The notes under the pieces: generated by a model
Told to the model about the DNA's origin: nothing
The model's input: the letters and a program-made list of their open reading frames with translations, nothing else
Database searches by the model: none
Part shown: piece after piece, positions 24,569-32,630 of the stretch
Numbering within the stretch: position 1 is the stretch's first letter
Layout: each line of letters starts with the position of its first letter
Assembly (NCBI GenBank): GCA_963783095.1
Contig: CAWAMR010000025.1
Span: 1 to 33,023 of the forward strand
Length of the DNA stretch: 33,023 nucleotides
Direction: 5' to 3'
From: CAWAMR01 sp963783095
GTDB lineage: Bacteria > Planctomycetota > Planctomycetia > Gemmatales > Gemmataceae
Position numbers and translations under genes: made by a program

Positions 24569-24732
24569 AGCCAGTGACGTTCCCCGAACAAAACATCGTG
24601 CTGGGCAAAGACCAGCCTGAATTTCTACCCTTGCCCGCTTATCCCGAAAAGAAACACGCTGATCCTGCACAAAAGCGCGGCGCTGTTATACCGAGGCGAC
24701 AAAATCGGTGTGTCCAATTGGATGCTCACTAA
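24565..24732 (+). pseudogene. Small hypothetical protein, partner of the preceding gene, C-terminus broken
   Basis: A GTG start overlaps the previous stop (GTGA): MKPVTFPEQNIVLGKDQPEF, LPLPAYPEKKHADPAQKRGA. The family normally continues after PLPAY with a conserved 'SCW.L...ER....G' tail, which is absent, so a frame break near PEK is likely. Translational coupling to the preceding gene supports a two-gene unit. Confidence 0.5.
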
Positions 24733-24777
24733 CTATACTTCGGTGAGCCTAAGACGCGGAAAGAATAACGGTGGTAA

Positions 24778-25197
24778 TCACCGTCGGTCCAACTTGCCGG
24801 GTTTGTTTTCGTCCTTGACTGGCTCGATCACAAAGTAAGTTGTCTTGCCGCGCTTCTCTTTTCCTGAGACCTTCCATTTGCCAGGAAGGTTGATGGCGAC
24901 GATCGCGCCATCTGGATCTTTCGCGGTTTTGGTGGAATAACCTTTCACGATCAACAGCGGGAAGTCAGGCACGCCGCGTTGCACGATCATGGTGGTCTTG
25001 TCGATGACCTTCACTACCTCGAATTGACCGCCGCCCCCAAGCCCAAATCCGTTGACCGGCTGCCCGCTTCCTGAAGAAAATGTGCCGATCGCTCCAACTG
25101 CAAACTTTTCTTTCTTGTTGAAGACAACGGCTTGGGCGTGCGATGACGCGGGCAAAGTTGCCAGCGCGAAAATCGAGAATAAAAGCGCTCTGGTCAT
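24778..25197 (-). CDS. Secreted hypothetical protein
   Basis: 139 residues from ATG 25197, preceded by GGGGAGAAAGG; signal peptide RALLFSIFALATLPASSHAQ. Mature part: AVVFNKKEKFAVGAIGTFSS, NGFGLGGGGQFEVVKVIDKT, TMIVQRGVPDFPLLIVKGYS, LPGKWKVSGKEKRGKTTYFV. Gly-rich, then beta-rich, ending in a charged tail (DENKPGKLDRR). Probably a periplasmic or surface beta-protein. An upstream GTG at 25302 (overlapping the XRE stop) would add a second signal-like stretch; less likely. It follows the XRE gene on the same strand. Confidence 0.7.
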   Translation of the reverse strand: MTRALLFSIFALATLPASSHAQAVVFNKKEKFAVGAIGTFSSGSGQPVNGFGLGGGGQFEVVKVIDKTTMIVQRGVPDFPLLIVKGYSTKTAKDPDGAIVAINLPGKWKVSGKEKRGKTTYFVIEPVKDENKPGKLDRR

Positions 25198-25298
25198 TCG
25201 GACCTTTCTCCCCTTGTGCGGGGATGGTTCGTTCGCCCATAGCGAGATAACGACACTCACCGTAGAGATCGCCATCGCCACACAACATAGTAATCGAT

Positions 25299-25565
25299 TC
25301 ACTTTTTCTTCTCCTTTTTCTTCGGCGTTTCCGCCTGTTTCCGAAAATCGGCTATCGACACGCCGAGGGCATCGGCCATCCGGCACGCGATCGACCAGGT
25401 AGGCGTACGCCTGCCCGACTCGTAGCGCGAGAGGTTCGGCTGCGCTATGCCGATCTGCCGGGCAAACTCTTCCAACGTCAGCCCCGCAGCTATCCGGAGC
25501 TCCCTAATACGGGATATAAGGATAACGTCCTCTAGCGTGCGTTTGTCTGTTTGACTCTTTCCCAT
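25299..25565 (-). CDS. XRE-family regulator, second copy
   Basis: 88 residues, intact. LISRIRELRIAAGLTLEEFA, RQIGIAQPNLSRYESGRRTP, SIACRMADALGVSIADFRKQ: complete Cro/C1 HTH with recognition helix AQPNLSRYE (about residues 42-50) and a lysine tail KKKEKKK. Preceded by GAAGGAGTGAATC (ribosome site). The promoter region carries three copies of an ATATCC-N4-GGATAT palindrome, two of them over its own -35 and spacer, which indicates negative autoregulation. It probably co-transcribes with the secreted protein downstream. Confidence 0.9.
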   Translation of the reverse strand: MGKSQTDKRTLEDVILISRIRELRIAAGLTLEEFARQIGIAQPNLSRYESGRRTPTWSIACRMADALGVSIADFRKQAETPKKKEKKK

Positions 25566-25572
25566 TTCTGAT

Positions 25573-26070
25573 TCACTCCTTCACCACAGTATATAACCAA
25601 AAGGATATTTTTCCAAATGGATATATTTTTTGCCGAAAGCCATTGACAGACCATATCCACTCGGATAAGATAAGGGTGTAGAGATGAATGACTGATTCAA
25701 ACAAACAAAGCACTCCGAAGAGAAAGCGAGAAAATAAAGTCTGATGCTTGCTTATGCTTCGAGTGCAAGTGAGATTACATTTCGCCGAGGGAATGAATCT
25801 GAAATCACCCACCAATTTGAGTGCAGGTCTCCCTCCAGGGGTGCCATTTGTGCATAAGTTATTGGTGTTCCCAGAAGACACGACTCCTTGTGCGTATTGC
25901 GCGTGAATCTGCGCTCGCCGAACTCCGCACCATCCCTTCCAAACAAAGCACCCCGACTTGCAGGGTGCGGTGCAGGCGGCGGAAGCATTGGGTGCTTCAT
26001 CAAACAACTCCCAGGATAAAAGCAACAATCCAACGACCAAGGAGGGCATGATCAGAGTGTTCCGAAGCAT
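25573..26070 (-). CDS. Small secreted Cys-rich peptide, paralogue A
   Basis: ATG 26070 with CTTGGAGAGA upstream. Signal peptide MLRNTLIMPSLVVGLLLLSW to about NASA, then ACTAPCKSGCFVWKGWC, a C-x3-C-x3-C-x6-C pattern, and a later Cys in NNLCTNG. The same peptide recurs at 27852-28107. The frame stays open to 25573, but that tail runs through the XRE promoter region. Alignment with paralogue C suggests one extra C near 25835 and a corrected stop near 25752, about 105 residues. Upstream lies a decayed DUF1573 tail. Function unknown; size, leader and Cys pattern fit an exported disulfide-bonded peptide such as a bacteriocin-like or signalling molecule (inference). Confidence 0.65.
   Translation of the reverse strand: MLRNTLIMPSLVVGLLLLSWELFDEAPNASAACTAPCKSGCFVWKGWCGVRRAQIHAQYAQGVVSSGNTNNLCTNGTPGGRPALKLVGDFRFIPSAKCNLTCTRSISKHQTLFSRFLFGVLCLFESVIHLYTLILSEWIWSVNGFRQKIYPFGKISFWLYTVVKE
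25588..25671. promoter_or_regulatory. Divergent promoter region with three ATATCC-N4-GGATAT operators
   Basis: Minus promoter for the XRE: TTGGAA (25616-25611), 17 bases, TATACT (25593-25588). Plus promoter: TTGACA (25643-25648), 17 bases, TAAGAT (25666-25671). Operators: ATAACC-AAAA-GGATAT (25593-25608), TTTCC-AAAT-GGATAT (25610-25624) and ATATCC-ACTC-GGATAA (25653-25668). Each promoter has an operator in its spacer. Confidence 0.75.
25697..25813 (-). repeat. Direct repeat, copy 1 (3' region of peptide A)
   Basis: About 110 bases closely similar to 27570-27686, including GAAATCACC and AAGAGAAAGCGAGA. It marks a duplication that includes the peptide gene's downstream part. Confidence 0.7.
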
Positions 26071-26186
26071 ATGGTCTCTCCAAGAAGGGTTTTTAGAACC
26101 GATTCCGTCAGTCGGTCATCACACCAATGCAACTCAACCGAACGGTGATCCAGCAGTGTATCCGAAAGGGAGGTCGATTTCGAGTC

Positions 26187-27351
26187 TCATCCTGGGGGAG
26201 GAACAACCCGGTCATGCTTCCAGTACCGATACAGGGCAATGAGAACCAGAATCAGAACAGCGGCCCCCAGAATCGTGAAAGTGAGCGAGCGTGTTTTTTT
26301 GGTTGGCGACTCACTATTCAGGAGTTGTTCGTAGTTTTCTCCATTGAATTCGCCTGGGAGTATTTTCCGCTTCTCTCCCCCGTTTCGGAGAATATAGGTC
26401 TCATCCGTATCGTATTTTCGTACCCAAGTTCCCACAGGGGTCGGGATCTCGAATAATTCGGAGGAGAGAGGTTCGCCGAGCTGAAACTCTTTGACGTTCA
26501 TTGTGGTGGAGCTTCGAAGGGTGTCGGCACCGTAATAGGATGCATTCGTCCAGCTTGCGGGAATCCAGTTGTTCTTTTCATCTTGGCGATATTTCAGTGT
26601 TATGAGGTGGATCAGTTTCCCCCGGCGATATTCTTCAAATCTCATGGGGAGAAAACTGCGGTTCGGATCAACCCAGACTCGCTCCTCGGTTCCTTTTTTT
26701 TTCGGATTTGATCAGCCAACATTCGCGACTTTCATGGATATCGTGCAACTCGGTGATCGTGAGGAGTTCTGGGTCAAACTGTGCTAAATCTCCATCAACT
26801 GCTCGGTAGATCAAGAGAAGAGGAGCGGTACGGCGGTCCACTACGACATCACTCAACTTCCCGGATCGAATATGAGCATTGGGGAACTCTTCCTGACCTG
26901 TCCCAAAAAAGGACTTGCGTTCCGTTCCATTAAAAATATCTACATCATAATTTGCAATGTAGCCCCGATTTTTGAGGGAAAGCATCTCTCCTCGATATTC
27001 AAACCGACCTTTCCCGGCAGAGCTGAGGGCAAAAGTGATCGAAGAAGGGAACGTTTTCTCAGACACCACAAACGGTTGCTGATTTTTCAGACCTTCGCGG
27101 AGAAGTTCTGTCCTTCGTTATCTCTTCGCGAGGCAGAAAACCTTGGCCTTCGGCAATAACCAAGAAAGGAGGAGGTTCCTGCTTCGGCTGCGCCACGCAT
27201 CAATGACTTTCTTTAAATGTTGCTTCCTTGTGTCGTCCAGCTTTTTGTTTTGGGCGAAAATCGATGAGTTTAGGTTGAGCAGACACAAGAGCACTACCAA
27301 TCCAAACATAATACGCAGACTAAACACAACTGCCACTCGCTCTCGGCTCAA
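26187..27351 (-). pseudogene. LolA-like secreted/membrane-anchored protein, frameshifted
   Basis: N-terminal membrane leader (LRIMFGLVVLLCLLNLNSSI, FAQ), then 'RKQHLKKVIDAWRSRS', 'ITFALSSAGKGRFEYRGEML', 'YDVDIFNGTERKSFFGTGQE', 'TAPLLLIYRAVDGDLAQFDP', 'RVWVDPNRSFLPMRFEEYRR', 'NWIPASWTNASYYGADTLRS', 'ELFEIPTPVGTWVRKYDTDE', then a C-terminal helix TFTILGAAVLILVLIALYRY. The VWVDP...LP.R and F.IP.GT.V..Y signatures belong to planctomycete proteins resembling LolA/outer-membrane lipoprotein-sorting folds. Frame changes lie near 27160 and 26660. Corrected length is about 390 residues. It would bind a hydrophobic ligand or lipidated partner in the periplasm. A second copy is at 31165-32443. Confidence 0.7.
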
Positions 27352-27533
27352 AGCTTTCCATGGTTTTGGATCCTAAATCTGAGGAGTCGTGGGGCAGTGG
27401 CCACACCCATCAATAGACAACCCATGTATTGCTCGTCAATACTGGCATTCTCGTACACACCACAAATGAATGCATCCTGGATCAACGGGCATCAGCAAGT
27501 ACCATCCAAGAGCAACCATGAACTCATCCCGCA

Positions 27534-27690
27534 GCAAACTCGTCGTGCGCGATGCCCACATCTTTGCCCTTCCAAACGAAGCACCCCGAAGAGAAAGCGA
27601 GACAACAAAGTCGGATGCTTGCTTGCACTTCGAGTGAATCTGAGACAATTACTCGCCGAATGAACAAATCTGAAATCACCTTCGGAGCAC
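27534..27690 (-). pseudogene. Cys-rich peptide remnant, paralogue B
   Basis: A frame ending SSGCFVWKGKDVGIAHDEFA, AG keeps the SGCFVWKG core of paralogues A and C but has no leader; its first part is the 110-base repeat shared with 25697-25813. Stop at 27534-27536. A partial third copy of the peptide unit. Confidence 0.5.
27570..27686 (-). repeat. Direct repeat, copy 2
   Basis: Second copy of the 25697-25813 repeat, overlapping peptide remnant B. Confidence 0.7.
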
Positions 27691-27851
27691 AGCCAGACGG
27701 CTACTCTCCTGTATTACAAGTTGAAGAACGCGTGCGTTATTACCCATCTTTTTTCCCTTGGCTGCTGCGGTTGTCTCAATACCGTTACCAGCGACCAGAT
27801 CAGCGGCACAGTCACTATCACAATCGTCATATTGATCCCATGATACTACTA

Positions 27852-28107
27852 TTAGGGCGGGTCTGCCTGCAGGGCACCGTCTGTGCATGAGTTATTGGGG
27901 CCAACGAAAGGCACGACCACTTGAGCATACTGGTCGTGCACGGTCATACCGGCCTTGGTCTTCCAACACCACCCCTTCCAAACAAAACACCCCGACTTGC
28001 AGGGTGCGGTGCAGGCGGCAGAAGCATCTGGTGCTTCATCAAAGAACGGCAAGGATAAAATCAGCAATCCAAGCACCGACAGGTACGATCAAAGTGTTTC
28101 GAAGCAT
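27852..28107 (-). pseudogene. Small secreted Cys-rich peptide, paralogue C, one frameshift in the leader
   Basis: ATG 28107 with TTGGAGAGAACC upstream opens MLRNTLIVPVG; after a one-base shift the leader continues LGLLILSLPFFDEAPDASA, then ACTAPCKSGCFVWKGWCWKT and a tail NNSCTDGALQADPP. The Cys core is identical to paralogue A. It starts inside the 3' end of the DUF1573 frame, implying co-transcription with it. Corrected length about 85 residues. Function unknown. Confidence 0.65.
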
Positions 28108-28453
28108 TTGGTTCTCTCCAATAAAGGAGTTTTGGGACCGATTCGTTCCTTTGGATTACACCAATGTAACTCACCCGAACCCTCAAGTTTTCCATCCCGC
28201 CATTGTGCTTGCGAATCAAAGGAGTATCTTGATCTCCCCCTCCCTTCCAATCGGATCGGCAGAGAACAAAGATACCGTTTTTCGTTTTGATCCTCACCCA
28301 TGTTCGGGATTCTCTGGCAGGCTTCCGGAGAGCGTCAGAACCTCAAACGATTGATGATTCGCCGATCGCAAGGTGATCGTTTCGGTTAGGGTTGCACCCA
28401 CAGGCTGTGTCGATCCTGCGGCCGCGATCGGGGCGATTTGGCCTGCGGCCCGA
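28061..28453 (-). pseudogene. DUF1573-type protein, C-terminal part
   Basis: AAGSTQPVGATLTETITLRS, SFEVLTLSGSLPE, then after a shift near 28295 VRIKTKNGIFVL and NGGMENLRVRVSYIGVIQRN. This aligns with the plus-strand copy (GSTVKETILLRSEPG near 30890). It is separated from its N-terminal part (28845-29269) by about 390 bases carrying other genes, and the intervening Ig-like domain is missing. It ends overlapping peptide gene C. Confidence 0.6.
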
Positions 28454-28467
28454 AAGTGTGATATACT
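28438..28467 (+). promoter_or_regulatory. Possible promoter of a small RNA
   Basis: TTGGCC, 18-base spacer, TATACT, with TGTGA ahead of the -10. It points toward the strong terminator at 28521-28556, with no open frame in between. Confidence 0.4.
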
Positions 28468-28473
28468 TGCCGT

Positions 28474-28556
28474 GCCCATGCCGGCCTGGGAAAGCAGCAT
28501 GTGCGTGACAACAGGTGTAGGGCCGGCCATCTATGGGGATGGCCGGCCTTTTTTTT
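28474..28556 (+). ncRNA. Candidate small RNA of about 80 nt
   Basis: Bounded by the promoter-like sequence above and a terminator consisting of GGCCGGCCAT, an 8-base loop, its exact complement and eight Ts (28521-28556). No plus-strand coding region of any length precedes the terminator, so either a short RNA or a leader peptide must be its product. No known RNA family was recognised. Confidence 0.4.
28521..28556 (+). terminator. Textbook intrinsic terminator
   Basis: 10-bp perfect stem (28521-28530 with 28539-28548) and T8 (28549-28556), oriented for plus-strand transcription. Confidence 0.92.
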
Positions 28557-28562
28557 GTGCGA

Positions 28563-28836
28563 TCAGCCGTGATTCCACCAGGCTCCTATTTCGGCGGCGA
28601 TAAATACCAGCACTCCGCCGGTCGAGGTGACAATGCCGACCTCCGGGGCCGGGAGGCCATGATGACGCCGCCGCAGACGATTGCGATGAAGCCAGAGCAG
28701 CATGTACACCTTCCAGACCTTGCCGGTCCTCTCGATGGTCTGGACAAACTCGCTCGGGCATCCGCAGGTGGGGCATGCGGGGGCGGCGTTGCGGAAATGC
28801 GGGGGATCCGCAGTCCGGGCAGGCAATCAGGGCCAT
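28563..28836 (-). pseudogene. Small zinc-ribbon membrane protein, one frameshift
   Basis: MALIACPDCGSP, then after one base lost in a C-run HFRNAAPACPTCGCPSEFVQ: two CxxC knuckles of a zinc-ribbon domain found at the N-terminus of many small bacterial proteins (MALI.CPDCG..VSDAAPACP.CG). The basic stretch HRNRLRRRHH and a C-terminal hydrophobic segment VGIVTSTGGVLVFIAAEIGA follow. About 90 residues corrected. It sits inside the interrupted DUF1573 gene together with the small-RNA candidate. Confidence 0.65.
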
Positions 28837-28844
28837 GATAGTAT

Positions 28845-29269
28845 TGGAGTGGAGTAATGGAACTGGGTGCCCCCGCCGCCACAGCTATCACCTCCGGCGA
28901 CGGGAAACGCCTGGTTCACGTGGGATCTCCACGTGGCCAATTGGCCGGTGGGCAGATTCGATCGACATCGAGTGGTATTCGGTTCTATCGCTGTGCAACT
29001 GCACGAACTGATAAAATCCAACACGGTGATCGGGACCTTCCGACGTTTCGCACTGGAAGTTCAACCAGATAGTCCATTTCGTAGCCCAAACCTCGCCGGA
29101 TATTTACTTTATCATCATCAACATGAAGTCCTGGAACTACTTGAACAGGCCGAATTCGGCTTTGTACTACAAGTCGACCCGAAAGTGATATGATCGTCAA
29201 CAAGACAAGAAAAACTCCAATGAACCACTTAACTCTGACTCTTTGGCGGCTTTTGAACATTTTTGGCAT
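28845..29269 (-). pseudogene. DUF1573-type membrane-anchored protein, N-terminal part
   Basis: MPKMFKSRQRVRVKWFIGVF with membrane segment VKWFIGVFLVLLTIISLSG, then VNIRRGLGYEMDYLVELPVR, NVGRS and, after a shift near 29010, LDFISSCSCTAIEPN and LPTGQLAT. CSC preceded by an Ig-like strand pattern (V.N.G..P......SCxC) is the DUF1573 signature. Exported, with its Ig-like domain in the periplasm. The gene is cut near 28845. Confidence 0.65.
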
Positions 29270-30061
29270 GACCGATTTTGTTGTGGTTGAGTAGCTTGGC
29301 GAATAAACGAATTAGAGAATCTGTATTTTTCCGTCAGAAGTTCACTCGTTGCACGATTCGATTACTTGTCCGATTACGACCTATCGTTTTAGGCCTTTCA
29401 TTGGGCGCGGGAAAACACCGGGCCTTCACTTGTATGACTGGTTAAATCACGACTTTTAGGTGTATTAGAGTAATAGTTACGCACTTCATCCCTAGTCAAG
29501 ATAAATCCAAAAAAATCGGCCATTTTTTGTGTTTTTTATTGCTTTGATCAACTGGATGTTTTTCAAAAAGTTCTTGGTTTGGGCACTGTTCATGACTAAT
29601 CCCATCAATGTTTGCTTCAAACTTAAAGTCTGATCTGGGAAATATACGAAAATAGTGGCTTTGTTTTGTCAACACTTCAGCCCTTCCCTTTTTCGATGGT
29701 GGGAATCCGGCCTAATTGTTACATTTGTGCTATCATCATTCCGAAAGACTCCATTCCGCAACGAACATTCTTGGGGATGTCATCGGAGTCGAATACCTCC
29801 GTGCCCAAGACTCGGACTCCGCCCGTGGAAAGTAATAAAGCCACTCTGTGGCAAAATGCGGTCAATCAACCAATATTGTTAACGCCAGGGCTAATACGGG
29901 CTAAAATGGAGTCAGTTCCCCCTGACAGACTCCATTTATCCTCCTCAATTTAAACGAGTTTTTGTTTGTTTTTGTTGACGTTGTTACCTCTAGCCCTAAA
30001 CTAAACTTTCATTTACCTTTTCCCAGTCCCCTTTTTCTCATTGCGGAAACGTAGGTGGATC
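29270..30061. other. Long AT-rich intergenic region between the two divergent DUF1573 units
   Basis: No convincing gene. A 58-residue frame at 29777-29953 (MSSESNTSVPKTRTPPVESN...) is possible but lacks a good ribosome site. An imperfect hairpin at 29904-29937 (AAATGGAGTC paired with GACTCCATTT) and several T-runs are present. It must hold the divergent promoters. Confidence 0.5.
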
Positions 30062-31147
30062 ATGGAGTCGGTTGACGAACAGAGAAAATCGTCTTTTGTT
30101 TGGCGAGCCAGGATCTTGGGTTTAGTGGCTTTGCCGTTCCTTTGTATCGGTGCCTATTGGATAGGCTCGCTGAATCGGGCCTCTCCCCCTTCTAAACCGC
30201 AGCGACTCTCCCCGATTCACATTGAGCTTGCATCGCTCGATTTTGGGGAGGTATTGGAAAACAAACGGTTCACATACACATTGAGAATGGAGAACGCTAC
30301 TCAACAGCCCATTCACATTGCCCAGTTCAATACTTCGTGTAACTGTGCTTCGATCGAGCCTCCTTCAATTGATTTGCCAGCGGGTGCGATAGCGCGGTGA
30401 ATCTCGTCATCAATTTGGCGGATCCGTTGACGCACGATGGTTCTCCCGATTTGCGAATGCACACGGTAACTATAACCGCTCTTTTCGCGGATGGATCGAC
30501 CAGTCAATCTTGGACTTTAAAAGGGAAAGTACGGAGCTTAATGAGTATCTCCGAACGTTCGGTCGATTTCGGAGAAAAATTAATTCGGGGAGTTAATTCC
30601 CAACCGCAAATTGTTCTGGCTAAACCCCGAATTCCGCTGGGCCAAGTGACCGCTTCATCATCATCCAGATTCATCCAAGCTGTTTTAGAAAAGCGTGGGG
30701 AGGGCTATCAACTGGTGATCCAACCAAGTCGAGACCTTCCCTCGGGAATACTCGACGCCAAGATCGACCTCCACCTGCTTGGCCCGAATGGAGAAACGCT
30801 TCCCGATCAGACCATTGCAATTTCTGGTGTGGTTACGGAGCCGGTAGCCGCAACTCCCAACTGCGTGGAGTTGGGAGTTCGGAAAATCGGGAGCACGGTG
30901 AAGGAAACCATCCTGTTGCGATCCGAACCGGGGTTCCGTTCAAGGTGGGTGAAATTCTTTCTGACGATCCGCAGATAGAACATTCCTTGATCGCGAACGA
31001 ACCGGGAACTGCCGATCTCTCCACCACGGTTCGTGTAGCTGTCCGGACTCCAGGGAAAAATGTGAAGAGAGTTAATTTTGCAATCGAATACGCTGGTCGA
31101 AACGATTTGTCTTACCAGTGGAAATTCGCTGGTATGCGGTCGAATAA
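30062..31147 (+). pseudogene. DUF1573-domain membrane-anchored protein, frameshifted
   Basis: MESVDEQRKSSFVWRARILG with membrane helix ILGLVALPFLCIGAYWIGSL, then IELASLDFGEVLENKRFTYT, LRMENATQQPIHIAQFNTSC, NCASIEPPSIDLPAG: the DUF1573 Ig-like domain with its C-x-C. After a frame change near 30395, VNLVINLADPLTHDGSPDLR and further Ig-like strands follow, then GSTVKETILLRSEPG. A shift near 30935 leads to KVGEILSDDPQIEHSLIANE and VRVAVRTPGKNVKRVNFAIE, and a last shift gives the stop at 31145-31147. About 360 residues corrected. The N-terminal helix anchors two or three periplasmic Ig-like domains. The next gene starts 18 bases on. Confidence 0.75.
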
Positions 31148-31164
31148 CATGAGGGTTTTCAACC

Positions 31165-32443
31165 ATGTTACATATTGCACTGACCAAGTCGATTCTCACG
31201 CTCGCCTGTGCGCTTTGCTGGTCGAAACAGTCCACTCACAACAAGCCGATTCGGAAGTGCAAACAGTTGTTAATGCTTGGAAACACCAGCAGCAAGAAAC
31301 CAAGATGATTGCGTTTAAAATTAGCGGGACTCGCACGCATACCAAAGGGAGTTATTCAGGAGATTAAGTGGCGTTTGCATGCAAAAAATTATTTTCCACC
31401 TTCGGACCATCTGTGACTCGATGAAACTCGAATTGCTTTTGGATCTCGAAAAGGGGCGAGCTCGGCGATATTCATTTCGCTCGGAATTATATGTGGGGGA
31501 GGCTAAGTTCATCCCCCGGCACTCGACGAGGGTCTTCGACGGTAAAGATTACCGGACCTACGAACCGAGGGACCAAAACACCACAACAGATTTCTCCCTT
31601 CCAGAACTGCAGCCCGATGTCCAGGATGGCGAAAAAGGGGGTCGGGGCGTGGCAATTTGAGGTTGCCTGACTATCCCATGCTATTCGCAGCTGGGATTGT
31701 GCCGACCTCCGGGAATTTGGCAACGGTTGAAAAAATGCGTTTGCTCCCTGATGTTTCGTCCTTGGAGGTGCAAGGCAAAGGAATTATCGATGGTCGGAAT
31801 GTACGATCCTTCGGCGAAAAAGTCTCAAGGGAAGTTTTGACGAGTGGTGGGTGGATCGGAAACGAGATGCTTTGATCCTTCGCTGGCGGATGGGGGACTC
31901 CAAGCGAACGAGCGTGAGTCTTGACATTCAGTATCAACACCGTTTTAACCGCTGGCTACCGAGTCGATGGAACTTGAATATCTACTGGCTGTGGCCCGGC
32001 GCCATTGATAATCTGACTGCGGTTGGCATTGCAGAAGAAATTCAAGTCGATGATGTTTCGCTGAATCAAAAAGTAGAGGATGAAGTATTTAATGTTGTCC
32101 TTTCACCGAAGATGCTGGTTTTCAAGGAAGGAAAACACTTCGTTGTTGCCGATGATGGTGAACGTGATCGCCCCTGGGTAGCACCTTGTCTACTCCAACG
32201 CCCTTTCGCCGTTGGTTCTGGTGGATTTGTGTGATCGTCATCATCATCGTGTCCTTCTTGGCGATCCAAGATTCCGATCCCGTCGATCCGGCAGATCAAA
32301 CCTTTCCGGGGATCAGCCGCAACGGCGACCGCTTTCTGTCTCACCAAGGAGAAGTCCATGTCGATCAAGTCGTTTGTCGTTTCAGCCGCAGTGTTTGGGC
32401 TGCTACTCTCCTGTTACTCAGCAGGATTGGCCGATACCTGTAA
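31165..32443 (+). pseudogene. LolA-like secreted/membrane protein, second copy, frameshifted
   Basis: ATG 31165: MLHIALTKSILTLACALCW is a signal peptide; after a shift, QQADSEVQTVVNAWKHQQQE, TKMIAFKISGTRTHTKGSYS, then DSMKLELLLDLEKGRARRYS, ATVEKMRLLPDVSSLEVQGK, DRKRDALILRWRMGDSKRTS, DIQYQHRFNRWLPSRWNLNI, VEDEVFNVVLSPKMLVFKEG and a C-terminal helix FWWICVIVIIIVSFLAI. The plan is the same as the protein at 26187-27351. Shifts occur near 31220, 31370, 31655, 31860 and 32190. The last frame runs 86 bases into the next gene, so the true end is probably near 32340. Likely periplasmic, anchored at its C-terminus. Confidence 0.6.
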
Positions 32444-32630
32444 ATTCAATTGTCACAATGTGGATACGAATGAATACTACATGCCCTTGGCGGATGGCGA
32501 GTGCGGTCACCACGCCGATGGGACCGAGCTCATCAAAATTATCGCCGGTCGACAAAATGTGGGCACCGAAACCAACCGGGGGCACGCGGTTTGGAGGAAC
32601 GATGATGATCAACCGTCGACACTGGAATAG
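32358..32630 (+). CDS. Small secreted Cys/His-containing peptide, paralogue D
   Basis: CCAAGGAGAAGTCC upstream of ATG 32358. Leader MSIKSFVVSAAVFGLLLSCY, SAGLA; mature part DTCKFNCHNVDTNEYYMPLA, DGECGHHADGTEL and a polar tail. C-x3-C then Cys 17 residues later, plus HH. Sequence differs from paralogues A/C, but size, leader, C-x3-C opening and position after the DUF1573/LolA-like pair are the same. 90 residues, intact. Function unknown. Confidence 0.65.
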   Translation: MSIKSFVVSAAVFGLLLSCYSAGLADTCKFNCHNVDTNEYYMPLADGECGHHADGTELIKIIAGRQNVGTETNRGHAVWRNDDDQPSTLE

